This document shows, in pieces, positions 61,300-64,000 of a DNA stretch of 64,000 bases. How positions within the stretch are numbered: position 1 is the first letter of the stretch; each line of letters starts with the position of its first letter. Under the pieces are notes generated by a model. The model was not told the origin of the DNA. It made no database searches and saw only the letters and a program-made list of their open reading frames with translations. The stretch spans positions 32,899 through 96,898 of the forward strand of contig CABUPO010000009.1 in assembly GCA_902493385.1 (NCBI GenBank), read 5' to 3'. Made by a program: the position numbers and the translations under genes. The DNA is from an uncultured Lachnospiraceae bacterium (GTDB lineage Bacteria > Bacillota > Clostridia > Lachnospirales > Lachnospiraceae).

Positions 61300-61767
61300 T
61301 TACCACATATAACCACAATTATTACACTTAAAAGTTTTATTTATCTTCTTGCTAAAAATACCAAACATAGCAATACTTGCACCACTTTCTAATCCCGACA
61401 TCTTACAAATATTGGTTGATTGACAGGTTGGACATTTGGGCACTCTGCTTTTTCCTTCTAATACTGCTTTTCCATGTTCCATTTTAGCTCTAAATTCAGC
61501 AGACTGTTTTGACAAGATTTCGTCTCTATGATCGAAAAGATATTGGTCAAAATTTGAAGAAGTTAGAACAAGGTCGTTTATAAGTTTTTGTTCCATATTT
61601 TTACTAAGAAGAAAACCTTCATTTGATAAATTTTCAAAATAATTATTAGGAACATTTTTTATTGTATTTTTACATATACTGCAAATTGTTGAATTTTCGG
61701 TATACGGCGGAAATATTATCCATATTTTACCGCATTTATCACAATACATTGTTGTTGCAAATTCCAT
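61300..61767 (-). CDS. Zinc-ribbon protein inside the tape measure insertion
   Basis: A 155-residue protein in reverse orientation with two cysteine pairs at each end (MYCDKCGKIW..CSICKN; CPTCQSTNICK..CNNCGYMW). The central part is helical. Similar double-zinc-ribbon proteins are common orphan cargo in clostridial prophages; function unknown. It is preceded by AAAGGAGA. Its AT-rich base use differs from the phage genes, suggesting separate arrival. Confidence 0.7.
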   Translation of the reverse strand: MEFATTMYCDKCGKIWIIFPPYTENSTICSICKNTIKNVPNNYFENLSNEGFLLSKNMEQKLINDLVLTSSNFDQYLFDHRDEILSKQSAEFRAKMEHGKAVLEGKSRVPKCPTCQSTNICKMSGLESGASIAMFGIFSKKINKTFKCNNCGYMW

Positions 61768-61896
61768 AAATACATCTCCTTTTAAAATTATTTTACTACA
61801 AAGCTATAAAAAAATAAATATGCAACTACACATTGCCTTTAAGAATGTATCCACAATATTCTTGGTGATACTCCACATATCACATAATTACATAGT

Positions 61897-64000
61897 ATGA
61901 TAATCAAAACATATGAAAACGAATTAGAGGGTATTCTTAATAAAATAGGATTTAGTAAAAGAAGTTTTACTGAATGGGGAACACAATTAAAAACGTCTTT
62001 CAATGAAGGTGCAACTGTAATTGAAAAGTTTAAAAATGCCTTGTCTACTGCTTTTACTGTTCAAAAACAAACAAGTGACAAATGGGTTAAAACTTCCTCT
62101 GGTGAAATTGTTACAGATAAAAATGTTGATTCTTATCTTCCGACTATAAATGATACAACTGCTAATAATACCTTAAAATATTTGCAAAGTATACAATCTC
62201 AAGTGAATAAAGGAACAATAACTTGGAATGATTATTTTAATACGTTTAAAGGAACTAATCAAGAATACCTTATTGATTTTGTCCAAAACACTGACCTTCA
62301 AACAGCAAGTACAGAAGACCTCGTAAAAGCCAACCAGCAGGCACGCGAAGCGGCAATCGCACACAACCAGGCATTAAAACAACAGACATTAGGCGCTAAA
62401 GCAGGTCAAATTGCCCTCAAAGGTCTAGCATTAGCCGGTAATATGCTTGCCATGCTTGGCATCAGCAAGGTAATATCAGAAAGCATAGAGCTCTTCTCAT
62501 CACTTGAAAATAAAGAAAAACAGGTCGCTGAAAACGCTGCAAACATGGCTTCTTCCCTAAAAGAACTTCACAATTCATATGGAGATGGTTCAAAAAAAAT
62601 CATTGAGCTGTCCGCAAGATATGACGAGCTGTCAAAAGGCGTAAGCTCAATGGGTTATAATATATCATTAACTGACGAGCAATATACAGAATACAAAAAT
62701 ATTATTTATGAATTATCTGAACTTATGCCAAATTTAAACACCCTGTTTAACGAACACGGAGAAAAAATAGGCTTTGTAACCGGCAAATTAAAAAATGCAT
62801 CTGATGAATACAGAAAATATATTCAGACAAAAGCTCAGGATTATCTGTTAAACGGTGACAGTGAAAAAAATACTTATCAGGATATCTTAGACAGCTATGA
62901 TTATAGTAATGGCCGCAACGCCACTACCTGGAGCAAGGCATGGAGAGAGGCTGCCGGTATAACCATGCAGTTCGCCTCACTCTATGATTTTGTAAGAGGC
63001 TTCGCCGGTGACAACAACCCCGAATCTGTAGATTGGACCAGTGAATTATTTGGAGCTGAAAAACTTTATACAGAACATGAACAACTGGATATACTAAAAA
63101 AATTGGCTAAAGCAAAAAAAGAAGAATGGTCCGGTATTCTGAATGACAGCTCTTACGGAGACAGCAGACAAACTAATTTAGTTGAGGATATGTTCAAAAT
63201 CGATGTTGATAAAATTGATACAATTTCAGATGATGAATACAAACAAATTCAGGCAAAGCTGGAAACAAAAATAGTTAACCTGGAAAATACTTTAGAATCA
63301 AAAGCAAAAGATATAACATTGGGAATGTCTAACATATTACTTGCTAATGATGATTACTGGGCAATTGAAAATGACGATACTAAAAATGCCTTATCTACCA
63401 TGATTTCGGGTTTAAACCGCGATATTCTTGAAAGCCTGAATATCGACCTTAGTGACCAGCTGTCAATCGAAACATGGGTCACTGGCCTAATCGATTCTAT
63501 TAAATCAAACGAAGGAAATGTCGCAGATGCCTTAAACAATTTATTTAAGCTGGATATCAAAAAATTAAACCCTAAAGAAGCAAAAAATATTGCAGAACAA
63601 TATCTTTCAATCATTACAAATGCAATGTATGGAGGTTTTGCTAATGACAAACAAATAGAGCTTATTAAAAAAACATATGGCTTTGACATTGTAGACGAAA
63701 ATTACAATGCATATAACAATTCCCTGTCAGCGTCAAGAAACCGACTCAACGCACGTGGTTATGATGATAAAGGATTTAAATTAAATGATGACGGCGCCCA
63801 GTTAGATATATTTTGGTCAGAAAACATCAAAACTATGGACGATGTTGCTTTATGGGATAGAGTAACCGGAAACATAAATAATGTTACAGATGCTATTGCA
63901 GCATTTAACAAGGAAAAAACAACTACCACATCCTTTAATTCCATTTGGAACTCCCTCGACACTTCAGTCGACGAAGCAGACAAAGAAGCCAAAACAAACC
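61897..64000 (+). CDS. Phage tail tape measure protein, C-terminal part (continues past window)
   Basis: An open frame of over 700 codons running off the window, starting near 61897. It begins TYENELEGILNKIGFSKRSF and includes two hydrophobic stretches (LKGLALAGNMLAMLGISKVI) and many helices typical of tape measure proteins. It carries no start signal of its own, so it is the downstream exon or a broken half of the gene that begins at 59786. Bases 61897-62290 are more AT-rich than the following part. Confidence 0.75.
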   Translation, partial: MIIKTYENELEGILNKIGFSKRSFTEWGTQLKTSFNEGATVIEKFKNALSTAFTVQKQTSDKWVKTSSGEIVTDKNVDSYLPTINDTTANNTLKYLQSIQSQVNKGTITWNDYFNTFKGTNQEYLIDFVQNTDLQTASTEDLVKANQQAREAAIAHNQALKQQTLGAKAGQIALKGLALAGNMLAMLGISKVISESIELFSSLENKEKQVAENAANMASSLKELHNSYGDGSKKIIELSARYDELSKGVSSMGYNISLTDEQYTEYKNIIYELSELMPNLNTLFNEHGEKIGFVTGKLKNASDEYRKYIQTKAQDYLLNGDSEKNTYQDILDSYDYSNGRNATTWSKAWREAAGITMQFASLYDFVRGFAGDNNPESVDWTSELFGAEKLYTEHEQLDILKKLAKAKKEEWSGILNDSSYGDSRQTNLVEDMFKIDVDKIDTISDDEYKQIQAKLETKIVNLENTLESKAKDITLGMSNILLANDDYWAIENDDTKNALSTMISGLNRDILESLNIDLSDQLSIETWVTGLIDSIKSNEGNVADALNNLFKLDIKKLNPKEAKNIAEQYLSIITNAMYGGFANDKQIELIKKTYGFDIVDENYNAYNNSLSASRNRLNARGYDDKGFKLNDDGAQLDIFWSENIKTMDDVALWDRVTGNINNVTDAIAAFNKEKTTTTSFNSIWNSLDTSVDEADKEAKTN

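Noticed and set aside
60680..61899. Group II intron
   Set aside because: No GUGYG 5' end and no domain V-like hairpin seen; no reverse transcriptase.
1..64000. CRISPR array, tRNA or rRNA genes
   Set aside because: No regularly spaced repeats of 25-40 bp, and no tRNA or rRNA signatures were noticed on reading; a computed scan was not possible.

Overview
The window looks like a chromosome segment of a low-GC, Gram-positive gut anaerobe of the Lachnospiraceae type (the Lachnospira/Roseburia/Agathobacter neighbourhood). The reasons are AT-rich DNA with AGGAGG-type ribosome sites, an ftsEX/M23/CtpA block, a glucuronate/galacturonate pathway operon, a lone MsmK-type sugar ATPase, LytR-CpsA-Psr and YitT genes, and Lachnospiraceae-style prophage genes. 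This is inference from gene content; species is not assigned. No rRNA, tRNA or CRISPR array was seen.

Region 1 (1 to about 9.4 kb) is most of an integrated mobilizable element. It carries a tyrosine integrase, excisionase, MobC-like and MobV-like mobilization proteins, a RepA-type ATPase, a candidate oriT, an iteron-like cluster and a TnpV-like protein. An XRE repressor has 14-bp palindromes around its promoter and near the junction. The element ends at the 3' end of guaA; its other end lies outside the window. Its cargo is a restriction cassette in operon order: XRE controller, cytosine-C5 methyltransferase, AlwI-family endonuclease and a Vsr nickase cut by the window edge.

Region 2 (9.4-29.2 kb) is housekeeping with one scarred patch. 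guaA, an HD nucleotidase and uvrA-uvrB are followed by an AlbA_2-type regulator gene coupled to uvrB and by broken pieces of defence-type genes (17.9-19.2 kb). Then come YibE/F, a secreted purple-acid-type phosphatase, an XRE regulator, a diguanylate cyclase, a cell wall amidase and a two-component system with a lipoprotein-sized partner. Two promoters here (about 19.2 and 22.96 kb) share an identical 12-bp palindrome matching the Bacillus LexA box, with the same 32-nt spacing to the -10.

Region 3 (29.2-50.4 kb) holds the operon uxuA-uxuB-kdgA-kdgK-uxaC, which turns hexuronates into pyruvate and glyceraldehyde-3-phosphate. It is followed by ctpA, an EnvC-like M23 hydrolase, ftsX, ftsE, a CdaR/PucR regulator, msmK, yitT, a WecG/TagA-like gene, an LCP gene, a hybrid sensor kinase that has lost its phospho-accepting residues, an SDR, a PutP symporter and a patatin phospholipase.

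Region 4 (50.4 kb to the end) is the most interesting. A textbook promoter with the same LexA-type palindrome in its spacer drives a sigma-70-like factor and a DUF262 protein. Divergently lies a large protein with the DFDGD signature and the K-G motif of two-barrel RNA polymerases (YonO/eukaryotic RdRP superfamily), then a zinc-ribbon protein, tail-type proteins, holin, amidase, a small divergent repressor module and a giant tape-measure gene. The tape-measure gene is split by an insertion whose 5' part has the hallmarks of a group I intron: P1 with a U-G pair at the splice site, P4, P5, P6, P7 and P8. No capsid, portal or terminase gene is visible, so the cluster could be a prophage running past the window or a domesticated phage-tail system with its own DNA-damage-controlled transcription machinery.
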